DNA of 6,319 nucleotides from Saprospirales bacterium (GTDB taxonomy: Bacteria > Bacteroidota > Bacteroidia > Chitinophagales > Saprospiraceae), in NCBI GenBank assembly GCA_024642645.1, contig JAHEAS010000219.1, positions 1 through 6,319 of the forward strand. Reading direction: 5' to 3'. Each line of letters begins with the position of its first letter. Positions within the stretch are counted from its first letter, which is position 1. Made by a program: the position numbers and the translations under genes. The notes beneath the pieces were generated by a model that was not told the origin of the DNA, did no database searches, and saw nothing but the letters and a program-made list of their open reading frames with translations. Of the stretch, positions 1 to 5,427 are shown piece by piece.

Positions 1-479
1 GTCTGTGTATTTAAATGAGCATTGGTGGTAAGCTTGGGGTCAGTCCAGCCACCGGAAGTTACAATATCGAACGTACCCTCCCCAAGTCCCATGACGTGGT
101 TGGTGCCAATCAGTTGAAAAAGATACCCTTGATTCCCCGACCCGGTTCGCTTGCTCAAAACAGTGTGCGATTGCAAATCCTCGATGGCATCGGGCCTGGC
201 CCAGGCACTAATGGTAAAGCTGGTATTGCCGAGCCGAAGCGCTGACTCGTCTGGCACGAGAATGAAGTCATTTACCCCATCAAAAAGATAGGCACTGTTG
301 GGGGTTCCATGCCGGTCGGCAGTAAGTATTGGCCCAGAAACAGCCCCATTATGCCCGTTGCCGGATTCGTCGTTGGCATTTCCATTGAAAGGGAACCAAC
401 AGACCAGGCCGTCGGCAACTGGCTGTGAAAACAGCGGTAGGGCAAGGAAAAGCGAAAGTAGCAGGACAATAGTTTTCAT
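1..479 (-). CDS. Secreted LamG (concanavalin A-like lectin/glucanase fold) domain protein, 3' end missing
   Basis: This leftward gene starts at ATG 479-477 and stays open to the left edge, giving 159 codons with no stop. Residues 1 to about 19 form a Sec signal peptide: MK, then a hydrophobic stretch (IVLLLSLFLALPLF), with probable cleavage near FSQ-P. From residue 21 the sequence has the hallmarks of Bacteroidota LamG domains (Laminin_G_3 type): GLVCWFPFNGNANDESGNG at 24-42, AYLFDGVNDFI at 63-73 and FTISAWARPD at 88-97. These are the first strands of a jelly-roll that in this family usually binds sugars or serves as an adhesion module. Such domains often sit at the N-terminus of multi-domain secreted proteins that end in a T9SS sorting domain; that end would lie outside the window. 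The flippase stop codon is 29 bp upstream on the same strand, so co-transcription is possible, but a -7-like box in the gap may give it its own promoter. Ligand and full length are unknown. Confidence 0.88.
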   Translation of the reverse strand, partial: MKTIVLLLSLFLALPLFSQPVADGLVCWFPFNGNANDESGNGHNGAVSGPILTADRHGTPNSAYLFDGVNDFILVPDESALRLGNTSFTISAWARPDAIEDLQSHTVLSKRTGSGNQGYLFQLIGTNHVMGLGEGTFDIVTSGGWTDPKLTTNAHLNTQ

Positions 480-503
480 AAAATTGGATTTTTTTTGATT
501 GGA

Positions 504-535
504 TAAAGCTACCGCTTTCCAAGTCTGTTTTTCAA
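504..535 (-). promoter_or_regulatory. Candidate Bacteroidota-type promoter for the LamG gene, overlapping the flippase stop codon
   Basis: On the minus strand TAGCTTTA (511-504) differs by one base from the Bacteroidota -7 consensus TAnnTTTG. It is preceded after 21 bp by a TTG (535-533), close to the usual -33 spacing. The first three bases of the box are the flippase TAG stop. The LamG ATG begins 25 bp downstream of the box, leaving room for a short leader that includes an A8 run (minus strand of 489-496). This is a pattern match only; no transcript evidence is visible. Confidence 0.35.
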
Positions 536-2017
536 ATCCGCCACTGTTTTTTCGAGCAAATGATTCACGTCGGGGGAAACCTTCCAGAACAAAATCAAGC
601 TGCCAAAAATCAACGTGAACAACCCAGACCGAATGATGGCATCCAAGATGGCAAGGTGGGTTTGTGGAAAAAAATAGACCGGCAGCCAACCAATCCCCGC
701 CGCAGCGATTACCAAGAGCGTTCCCTTTGTGAACGGCTGCATCCTCAGTTTCCAAATCAGTACGAGGTACTTCGCAAAATTGTACAGCGTGAGGGTAATG
801 ATGGTGGCAATCGCTACCCCAATCAGCCCATAGTTTTTGATAAAAAACAGGTTGGAACTGACATGCACCACGGCCATGAACAAGATGAGGTAAAAGTTGA
901 AGCGGTAGTGTTTGGAGAAACTGAGAATTTCGGTATTGACGCCCGTCATCATGTCAATGATACGGGCAAGGCCGAGCAGCAGCACCACATATTTGCCCAC
1001 AGCAAACGACTCGCCATTGGGCATGATTTGGAAAATCTGGTCAATGCTCACCCAGATGGACAGGAAAACCCACAGTCCAACGATGAGCTGGTTGAGCGAA
1101 GTTTTGTGGTAAATCTCTTCGACTTCCGCCAGTTTTTGCTCCTTGAATTTGTCGGCGAGCAGGGGCGACACGATGCGGGAAATAGCCTTGCGTGGCACGT
1201 CCACCACGTTGGAAATGGAATAGGCGATAGTGTAAATGCCCGTATTGGTGAGCGTGGAAATGGTGCCGAGCATGAAGAAATTGATGAACTCCGAGGAGAA
1301 GCGGCTTCCCAAACTGCCCAAAAAACCGAACAGGCTGAACTGCGCCATTTCCTTCACCATGCTTCGTTTCAGCAGTCGAAAATCAGGGCGGAGATACAGT
1401 TGGCCGAGGTGCCGAACGTACCAGATTTGCCCCAAAAGAATGGCCACGTAAATGCAAAGCGAGCCATACAAAATGGTCTCGAACGGTATCCATTTCAGGT
1501 AAAAAGCGAGGACGAGCAGCGGCACGCCTATCTTGGGAAAAAGCTCCGTGAAAATGGTCGGCACGACGATGCGCTGGTAATTGGAGGCAAAGAGCAGAAA
1601 GAGATTGCCGTAGGCAATCAGGATGGTAAACGGCAGAATCAGGTGGACGAATTGGAGGTAGAGCGACGGTTCGGCTTTTTGACCGAAAAAGCCGAAAATC
1701 TGCGTTTTGAAGACCATCGTCAGCACCGTGAGCAGCAGGCAGCCCACCGTTAGGATGCCCAACACCAGAAAGAGGAAGCCATTGTTTTTCTTCGCCTCAT
1801 CCCTGAAATGAGGGAAAAACCGCACAATCAAATCGGCACTGCCGAGGAAAACGAACAACGAGAGCATGGCCGCCGTTTCCCGCACGTAGGAGATAATACC
1901 AATCTGGTCCTCCGCCAAAAAAGCCGGGTAAATGAACAGGACGTTCACCATGCCAAAAACAACGCCCACGTAGGTGACGATGCTTTGTTTGATGCCTTGC
2001 CGTTTGATGACGCCCAT
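509..2017 (-). CDS. Polysaccharide flippase/oligosaccharide transporter, MOP superfamily (Wzx/RfbX-like)
   Basis: This 502-residue integral inner-membrane protein probably flips lipid-linked oligosaccharide repeat units or other lipid-linked glycans from the cytoplasmic to the periplasmic face. I count about 14 hydrophobic segments, near residues 12-34, 45-67, 80-102, 118-143, 153-173, 179-201, 224-250, 253-275, 309-331, 338-360, 370-393, 397-423, 430-450 and 456-478. The length and helix number are normal for MOP-family exporters (Polysacc_synt, COG2244). The N-terminal pattern KQSIVTYVGVVFGMVNVLFI, then YPAFL, QIGIISYVRE and RFFPHF, is typical of Bacteroidota members. The start is the first ATG after an in-frame TAA, and no Shine-Dalgarno is evident, as usual in this phylum. 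The gene is divergent from the T9SS cargo gene and heads the leftward unit containing the LamG gene. The methyltransferase and glycosyltransferase to the right support a surface-glycan role. The substrate cannot be read from the sequence. A lipid II flippase (MurJ) is less likely because its characteristic motifs are not seen. Confidence 0.88.
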   Translation of the reverse strand: MGVIKRQGIKQSIVTYVGVVFGMVNVLFIYPAFLAEDQIGIISYVRETAAMLSLFVFLGSADLIVRFFPHFRDEAKKNNGFLFLVLGILTVGCLLLTVLTMVFKTQIFGFFGQKAEPSLYLQFVHLILPFTILIAYGNLFLLFASNYQRIVVPTIFTELFPKIGVPLLVLAFYLKWIPFETILYGSLCIYVAILLGQIWYVRHLGQLYLRPDFRLLKRSMVKEMAQFSLFGFLGSLGSRFSSEFINFFMLGTISTLTNTGIYTIAYSISNVVDVPRKAISRIVSPLLADKFKEQKLAEVEEIYHKTSLNQLIVGLWVFLSIWVSIDQIFQIMPNGESFAVGKYVVLLLGLARIIDMMTGVNTEILSFSKHYRFNFYLILFMAVVHVSSNLFFIKNYGLIGVAIATIITLTLYNFAKYLVLIWKLRMQPFTKGTLLVIAAAGIGWLPVYFFPQTHLAILDAIIRSGLFTLIFGSLILFWKVSPDVNHLLEKTVADLKNRLGKR

Positions 2018-2119
2018 GCTGAGATTTTTATCTTATTTGGTAATTTGCAGGCTTTCTTTGTGGACAAAAATCAACAAACTTTCACTTGTAACCCAAAAAG
2101 ATTCAAAAACTGAACTACC
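2018..2119. promoter_or_regulatory. Divergent intergenic region between flippase and T9SS cargo gene
   Basis: This 102-bp A/T-rich gap must hold the start signals of both divergent genes. On the minus strand GATTTTTG (2072-2065) is one mismatch from the TAnnTTTG -7 box, with a TTG 21 bp upstream (2096-2094), a candidate flippase promoter. On the plus strand TTTCTTTG (2053-2060) is one mismatch from the same box, but no well-spaced -33 TTG precedes it. A short palindrome, TTTGT-GG-ACAAA (2057-2068), overlaps both boxes and could be an operator. It could equally be chance in A/T-rich DNA. Confidence 0.4.
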
Positions 2120-4567
2120 ATGCGGATCTCCATGCTTTTTTCAATTGCTCCAATTCTGCTTTTTTGTCAAAATCCCCAGCAGGTTACAGGCAATTTTTCA
2201 AATTCCGTTTCCGAAGGAAAACCCCGCCTGGAAAACTTACCAATTGTTGAAACCAACCCGCCCACCATCACTGAAAACTGTGTCACCTCGTTCATGCGCC
2301 GCATAGGCAACCAAGGCATCAATGAGGAGCTGTTTTGCCTTATTCCCTTTCAAGGTGATTACTTTTTGCTGGGCGGCAGGGAGAACGACCATTCCATTTT
2401 ATTGCTGCTCGACCGGGCGGGGAACATCATTGACCAAAGGGCTTTCAACTTCACGACAGGCGATGATTTTATCTCCACCCTGATGGTGGACAAAGAGGGG
2501 TACCTCGTAGGCATAGCCCGCGACAAACTCAATGCAGATGCGGAACATGTCTATTTTCGGTACGATTGGCAGGGCAACAGTTTTTTATGGACGAAACTGA
2601 CATTACCCAATTCCTTTATCAGGATGGATGGCGTCTATGAAAACCCGATTAACGGAAACTTTGCGTTTCACGGCGGGGTATTCAGTACCATTGACAATTA
2701 TCTTTTTGAAATGGACAGAAACACCGGGGCGCAGACTTGGTCTTACACCTCCGATTATGGCGGAAACGCCGATGTGCTGATTTCCAATTTTGTGACCAAC
2801 TCTGGGGTCTATTTTGCTGGCGAAGGCCGCCTTGGGACTGGCCTCGACCTGCTCCGCCCTACCCTCTCCAAGTTTGACTTCAACGGCAATTTGCTTTGGT
2901 CAAAAATGCACCTGCGGTCACCAACCGAACCTTCCCGGCTCTACAACATGGACCTTTTGGTGGAAAATAACAGCATCATCAACATCGGCAGGGGCAGCCT
3001 CAACGACGAAGATTTGACCAATTCGGTGATGTTGTTTTACAAAACCAACTTGAACGGCGACCTGATTTGGGCCAAAAGCTACAGCATTCCAAATGCAAGC
3101 TACATAGCCGGCATCAACGTGGAGCCGATTCCCAGCGGCTACATTGCGCAGGGCACGTTTGTCGAAAATGGGAGCAACGATAGGATGTTCATCGCCCGGC
3201 TCGACAAGGACGGCAATGTGGTTTGGGCAAAAAAAATCAACACGGTGATAGACCTTTCTGGGCTGCCCAAACCCGTGGCATTGGTTTCCGACAGCTTTGT
3301 CGTGGTAGCTTCTCAAACCAAACAGTTTGACACCAACGGCAACAGCGATTTGCTTTTTGGTAAATTAAGGCTCGATGGACAGTCCGATTTGCCTGGTTGC
3401 AGCCTCTTCGGCGACCTCGTTTTGAACAGCGCCAACATCGGGAACCCTTACGATGAAATGGTATTGCCACAAGCCAACCCAACTGGATTTGCAACGATGA
3501 ACCACACTGTTGGAATCCTCAATTCAAACTTGATGGTGAACGATATCCCCAACTGCGAATGCCAGAGTGTGCAGCAAGACTCCTGCAACCTCCAACTCAC
3601 CTTCCTCACCGAAATCACCTGCCCTTTTGCATTTGATGGCACCATCACTGTCGTACCAAACGGTGGCTTACCGCCCTTTACCTACACCTGGCAAAACGAC
3701 ACCGTTTTGTCCAACCAACTGTCCGGCCTCGACGTGGGTACTTACGCGGTAACCGTGACGGATGAGAACGGATGCGTGGTCGTGGACTCCGTCCAACTTG
3801 GCGCAGCCACCCGCCCAGAAGTAAGCAGCGAGGTACAGGCTGCCAGTTGTTTTGGGATAAATGACGGGACATTGACCCTTATCACCGACGACCCAAGCCT
3901 GTTGTTCAGCTTCCAAGGCTCAACTCCCAGCTCACAGACTTTTTACGATAGCCTTTGGGGGGGTGGTGACCAGTATTTCATCATTGACACTTTCGGCTGC
4001 GAATGGGTACAGTTCTTCCTCATTGACGTCCCCGACAAAATTTCAATCCAATTGCCGAACAGCATCGAAGCACCAATGTGCGATTCCGTGCGACTTAACG
4101 CCAGTTCCAGCACCTCGCCGCTAACTTGGACTTGGAGTCCATCTGACGACCTTAGTTGCAGTGATTGCCCCGACCCCTTCGCCAACCCTTTTTCCACTAC
4201 CACCTATTACTTGACCGTTCAGGACTCCAATGGCTGCAAAGCCAGGGACAGCATTTTAGTCAGGGTAAATTTCGAAGGTCAAGCATTTGTCCCAAACGCT
4301 TTCAGCCCGAACGATGACGGCATTAACGATGTGTTTTATGTGCTGGGCAAATGCATTTCTGAGGTTAAGTTGCTGCGAGTGTTCGACCGTTGGGGCGAGA
4401 TGGTTTTTGAAAAAAGCAACACCCTCCCCAACGACCCGTTGTATGGATGGGATGGCAAATTCAAGGAAAAAGCGGCAAGCTCCGATGTTTATGTTTATTT
4501 CGCCGTCATAATGCTGCCCGATGGCCGCAAAATTGAATTGAAGGGCGATTTGACATTGCTTCGATAA
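2120..4567 (+). CDS. Large secreted protein with propeller-like repeats, SprB-type repeats and CHU_C (T9SS type B) sorting domain
   Basis: This 815-residue protein is predicted to be exported through Sec and then across the outer membrane by type IX secretion. Residues 1 to about 16 are a signal peptide (MRIS, then a hydrophobic run ending LLFC, followed by QNPQQ); the F before the Cys makes a lipobox unlikely. Residues about 60-430 carry seven spaced units around D-x-x-G-N-x-x-W-like turns (near 99, 149, 199, 254, 312, 363, 418; e.g. NGNLLWSK, NGDLIWAK, DGNVVWAK), suggesting a seven-bladed beta-propeller. Residues about 492-560 match an SprB repeat (GGLPPFTYTW, LDVGTYAVTVTDENGC). Residues 567-640 look like a diverged second copy. 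Residues 645-716 are a PKD/Ig-like module (TWTWSPSDDLSC, TTTYYLTVQDSNGC). Residues 722-815 are a full CHU_C domain (FVPNAFSPNDDGINDVF, VFDRWGEMVFE, GWDGKFK, ending GDLTLLR). The start is the first ATG after an in-frame TGA. The likely role is a surface adhesin or matrix component; the ligand is unknown and catalytic activity is not evident. Confidence 0.9.
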   Translation: MRISMLFSIAPILLFCQNPQQVTGNFSNSVSEGKPRLENLPIVETNPPTITENCVTSFMRRIGNQGINEELFCLIPFQGDYFLLGGRENDHSILLLLDRAGNIIDQRAFNFTTGDDFISTLMVDKEGYLVGIARDKLNADAEHVYFRYDWQGNSFLWTKLTLPNSFIRMDGVYENPINGNFAFHGGVFSTIDNYLFEMDRNTGAQTWSYTSDYGGNADVLISNFVTNSGVYFAGEGRLGTGLDLLRPTLSKFDFNGNLLWSKMHLRSPTEPSRLYNMDLLVENNSIINIGRGSLNDEDLTNSVMLFYKTNLNGDLIWAKSYSIPNASYIAGINVEPIPSGYIAQGTFVENGSNDRMFIARLDKDGNVVWAKKINTVIDLSGLPKPVALVSDSFVVVASQTKQFDTNGNSDLLFGKLRLDGQSDLPGCSLFGDLVLNSANIGNPYDEMVLPQANPTGFATMNHTVGILNSNLMVNDIPNCECQSVQQDSCNLQLTFLTEITCPFAFDGTITVVPNGGLPPFTYTWQNDTVLSNQLSGLDVGTYAVTVTDENGCVVVDSVQLGAATRPEVSSEVQAASCFGINDGTLTLITDDPSLLFSFQGSTPSSQTFYDSLWGGGDQYFIIDTFGCEWVQFFLIDVPDKISIQLPNSIEAPMCDSVRLNASSSTSPLTWTWSPSDDLSCSDCPDPFANPFSTTTYYLTVQDSNGCKARDSILVRVNFEGQAFVPNAFSPNDDGINDVFYVLGKCISEVKLLRVFDRWGEMVFEKSNTLPNDPLYGWDGKFKEKAASSDVYVYFAVIMLPDGRKIELKGDLTLLR

Positions 4568-4572
4568 CTTTG
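4565..4572 (+). promoter_or_regulatory. Candidate -7 promoter box for the FkbM methyltransferase, overlapping the cargo gene stop codon
   Basis: TAACTTTG matches the Bacteroidota -7 consensus TAnnTTTG at every defined position, and its TAA is the stop codon of the cargo gene. The methyltransferase ATG begins 22 bp downstream, a plausible leader length. The nearest upstream TTG triplets (4549-4552 as TTTG, and 4538-4540) leave spacers of 12 and 24 bp, neither ideal for a -33 element, so strength is uncertain. If active, it would uncouple the methyltransferase from transcription of the 2.4-kb gene before it. Confidence 0.4.
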
Positions 4573-4594
4573 CCCCTGGTTTCAAACAGCACGA

Positions 4595-5338
4595 ATGAAT
4601 AAGTCTTTAAAGAAAATACTCAACAAGTTCCGTTACCCCTTCACTTGCTCGCATGGCGATTTGGTTGCGGGAAAGACCATCCGCTTCCACGTGAACAACC
4701 CCGTGGAGATGTTCCGGCTGCAAAAACTGGGTGGGGAAAAAGACCAACTCGAAGCACTTTTGGCTTTGCTCCGCAACGACGACGTGCTGTACGACATCGG
4801 CTCGTCGGTGGGTGCCTGGAGCATCCCAGCAGCAGCGAAGACCAATAGTGGCAGGGTCATCAGCTTCGAGCCCGACCCCGAAAACCGCCAGCGCCTGCTC
4901 GCCAACTACGAGCTGAACGGACTGACCAATTTCCAAATCATGCCCATCGCCGTGGGTGATAAGCCCGGCGAACTTGAGTTGTTCACCGCTGGCTCTTACG
5001 CCGCATCGCCGAGCCTCAAGCCGGTGAATAAGATTTCCACCAGCATAAAAGTCAAGATAGAGACAGTGGACGACCTCATCGGCAGAAAGGAAATACCGCC
5101 ACCGACCGTGGTGAAAATTGACATCGAAGGCGCCGAAATGATGGCCTTGCAGGGCATGTCCAGCCTGTTGCGAAGCGACAAAAAACCACGTGCACTGGTA
5201 TTGGAACTGCACCCGTTGTACCTCCCCGCATTCGACACGAACCTGACGGACATCTTCAAATTTTTAATCGAACACAACTACCAAATCGCCGAACTAGCCA
5301 GCCGGGAAGACCAAGTTATTTGTACTTGGGTGAGTTGA
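4595..5338 (+). CDS. FkbM-family SAM-dependent methyltransferase
   Basis: This 247-residue cytoplasmic class I methyltransferase belongs to the FkbM family (Methyltransf_21), whose members usually O-methylate sugars or polyketide hydroxyls. Motif I (SAM-binding glycine loop) is VLYDIGSSVGAWS at residues 64-76. The acidic residue contacting the SAM ribose lies in ISFEPDPEN at 89-97. The family-typical IKVKIETVDDLI is at 151-162, followed by VVKIDIEGAEMMALQGM at 172-188 and RALVLELHP at 199-207. Length and motif order are normal, and no key residue appears missing. It starts 27 bp after the T9SS cargo gene and ends with tandem in-frame stops (TGA TAA, 5336-5341). The downstream glycosyltransferase suggests the acceptor is a sugar in a surface polysaccharide or LPS. 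That substrate assignment is inference from context; the family assignment is firm. Confidence 0.9.
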   Translation: MNKSLKKILNKFRYPFTCSHGDLVAGKTIRFHVNNPVEMFRLQKLGGEKDQLEALLALLRNDDVLYDIGSSVGAWSIPAAAKTNSGRVISFEPDPENRQRLLANYELNGLTNFQIMPIAVGDKPGELELFTAGSYAASPSLKPVNKISTSIKVKIETVDDLIGRKEIPPPTVVKIDIEGAEMMALQGMSSLLRSDKKPRALVLELHPLYLPAFDTNLTDIFKFLIEHNYQIAELASREDQVICTWVS

Positions 5339-5344
5339 TAAATG

Positions 5345-5421
5345 GTTGTATTGCTATATTGTTTTACCCTTTAACGAAAACCATATAACAATGAAACAAT
5401 ACAACAATGAAACAATACAAC
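5345..5421 (+). repeat. Inverted repeat upstream of the glycosyltransferase
   Basis: GTTGTATTG (5345-5353) is perfectly complementary to CAATACAAC, which occurs twice within the tandem repeat (5397-5405 and 5413-5421). Inside it, ATTGTTT (5358-5364) is complementary to AAACAAT at 5394-5400 and 5410-5416. A leader RNA could form alternative A/U-rich hairpins ending just before the glycosyltransferase start codon. No U-tract follows, so it does not look like an intrinsic terminator. The rest of the 84-bp gap shows no gene. Confidence 0.45.
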
Positions 5422-5427
5422 AATGAA
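5387..5427 (+). repeat. 16-bp tandem repeat (about 2.6 copies) carrying ATG codons in all three frames
   Basis: The unit AACAATGAAACAATAC occurs at 5387-5402 and 5403-5418 without mismatch, followed by nine matching bases at 5419-5427. Because 16 is not a multiple of three, the ATGs at 5391, 5407 and 5423 lie in three different frames. The third is the glycosyltransferase start. The first opens an 11-codon frame (MKQYNNETIQQ) whose TGA (5424-5426) overlaps that start as ATGA. The second opens a 36-codon frame ending at 5517 inside the glycosyltransferase. The repeat may be simple-sequence expansion with no function, or it may influence initiation. Confidence 0.85.

Noticed and set aside
15..245. 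Short plus-strand open frame at the left edge
   Set aside because: It is antisense to the LamG-domain gene, which has a signal peptide and family motifs on the minus strand.
272..469. Minus-strand open frame (65 codons) starting close to the LamG start
   Set aside because: It is an out-of-frame overlap within the LamG gene and shows no domain. The frame starting at 479 gives a signal peptide and a LamG domain.
560..1753. Long plus-strand open frame (397 codons) antisense to the flippase
   Set aside because: Its translation is a low-complexity hydrophilic mix rich in Q, N, E, H and R with no recognisable motif, as expected from the complement of hydrophobic membrane codons. The opposite strand encodes a complete flippase with clear helices.
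2120..2191. Lipoprotein signal in the cargo protein (Cys at residue 16)
   Set aside because: The residue before the Cys is Phe rather than Gly, Ala or Ser, and T9SS cargo normally uses signal peptidase I, so an ordinary signal peptide is more likely.
4607..5212. Minus-strand open frame (201 codons)
   Set aside because: It is antisense to the FkbM methyltransferase, whose SAM-binding motifs are intact on the plus strand.
5345..5421. Intrinsic terminator after the methyltransferase
   Set aside because: The inverted repeat is A/T-rich with a loop of 43 or more bases and has no T-tract after it, so it does not resemble a Rho-independent terminator.
5387..5427. CRISPR array or mobile-element end
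   Set aside because: The 16-bp units are directly adjacent with no spacers, and no transposase, cas gene or target-site duplication is visible.
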